Assembly: GCA_902773395.1 (NCBI GenBank)
Contig: CACYEJ010000201.1
Location: 1 to 6,328 of the forward strand
Reading direction: 5' to 3'
From: an uncultured Ruminococcus sp.
GTDB lineage: Bacteria > Bacillota_A > Clostridia > Oscillospirales > Acutalibacteraceae
Length of the DNA stretch: 6,328 nt
Shown: positions 6,197 through 6,328 of the stretch, piece after piece
Layout: every line of letters begins with the position of its first letter
Numbering within the stretch: the stretch's first letter is position 1
Made by a program: the position numbers and the translations under genes
Notes under the pieces: generated by a model
Seen by the model: only the letters and a program-made list of their open reading frames with translations
Database searches by the model: none
Told to the model about the DNA's origin: nothing

Positions 6197-6328
6197 TATA
6201 CTCGAAAGCGTTAAGATTTAGCAATTATCTTTCTCAGACCAGCAATTCGCAAGCTCTTGCCTGTTTTTTGTTTTAACCAAAAGATTTATTTATAGATTGC
6301 TTTATTTTGGTAATACTTGCTCTATCAT
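6197..6328 (+). mobile_element. MITE-like element, copy B, cut by the window edge
   Basis: The first 26 bases, the whole left terminal repeat, are identical to 2571-2596. Over the first 71 bases about 66 agree with copy A, including the TCTCAGACC block and the CTCTTGCCTG plus T-tract block. The part after about 6275 is more divergent but still alignable to the end (CTCTATCA). Copy A predicts another 50 or so bases and a right terminal repeat outside the window. Orientation is the same as copy A. Confidence 0.75.

Overview
The window looks like chromosomal DNA of a Gram-positive, low-to-moderate G+C anaerobe of the Clostridia, most likely Oscillospiraceae (Ruminococcus-like). This rests on strong AGGAGG-type ribosome binding sites, AT-rich intergenic DNA, the gene families present, and a G+C-rich intergenic hairpin block (about 16-76) of a style I remember from Ruminococcus-type genomes. 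The taxonomic call is inference; there is no rRNA or marker search behind it.

Left part (1-2555, plus strand): a riboflavin operon. A 141-base leader with hairpins and a good sigma-A-type promoter precedes ribBA (bifunctional DHBP synthase / GTP cyclohydrolase II), ribH (lumazine synthase) and a HAD-family phosphatase only 4 bases after ribH. The operon closes with a 19-bp hairpin terminator that should work in both directions. ribD and ribE are not in the window, and no FMN riboswitch is visible in the 141 bases before ribBA. The HAD protein is a good candidate for the phosphatase that removes phosphate from the pyrimidine intermediate before RibH acts.

Middle and right part (2760-5954, minus strand): a compact three-gene operon with its own extended -10 promoter at 5996-6024. 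In transcription order it encodes (1) a protein with a cytoplasmic helical head, a very acidic Glu/Pro/Gln-rich linker built partly on a 24-base tandem repeat, and five membrane segments; (2) a single-pass membrane protein with a large extracytoplasmic domain of unknown family; (3) an atypical Ser/Thr-type protein kinase followed by a four-cysteine zinc-ribbon-like motif and a beta-rich tail. No phosphatase or von Willebrand A gene is present. The set looks like a membrane-linked signalling cassette whose function I cannot name.

Repeats: a 184-base MITE-like element (2571-2754) with 26-base imperfect terminal inverted repeats lies just after the riboflavin terminator. A second copy in the same orientation (6197 to the window edge) lies beyond the kinase operon, so the operon is bracketed by direct copies. 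A fragment resembling the element's right end (74-116) overlaps the ribBA promoter region. A plus-strand promoter at 6149-6177 points into the second copy and out of the window.
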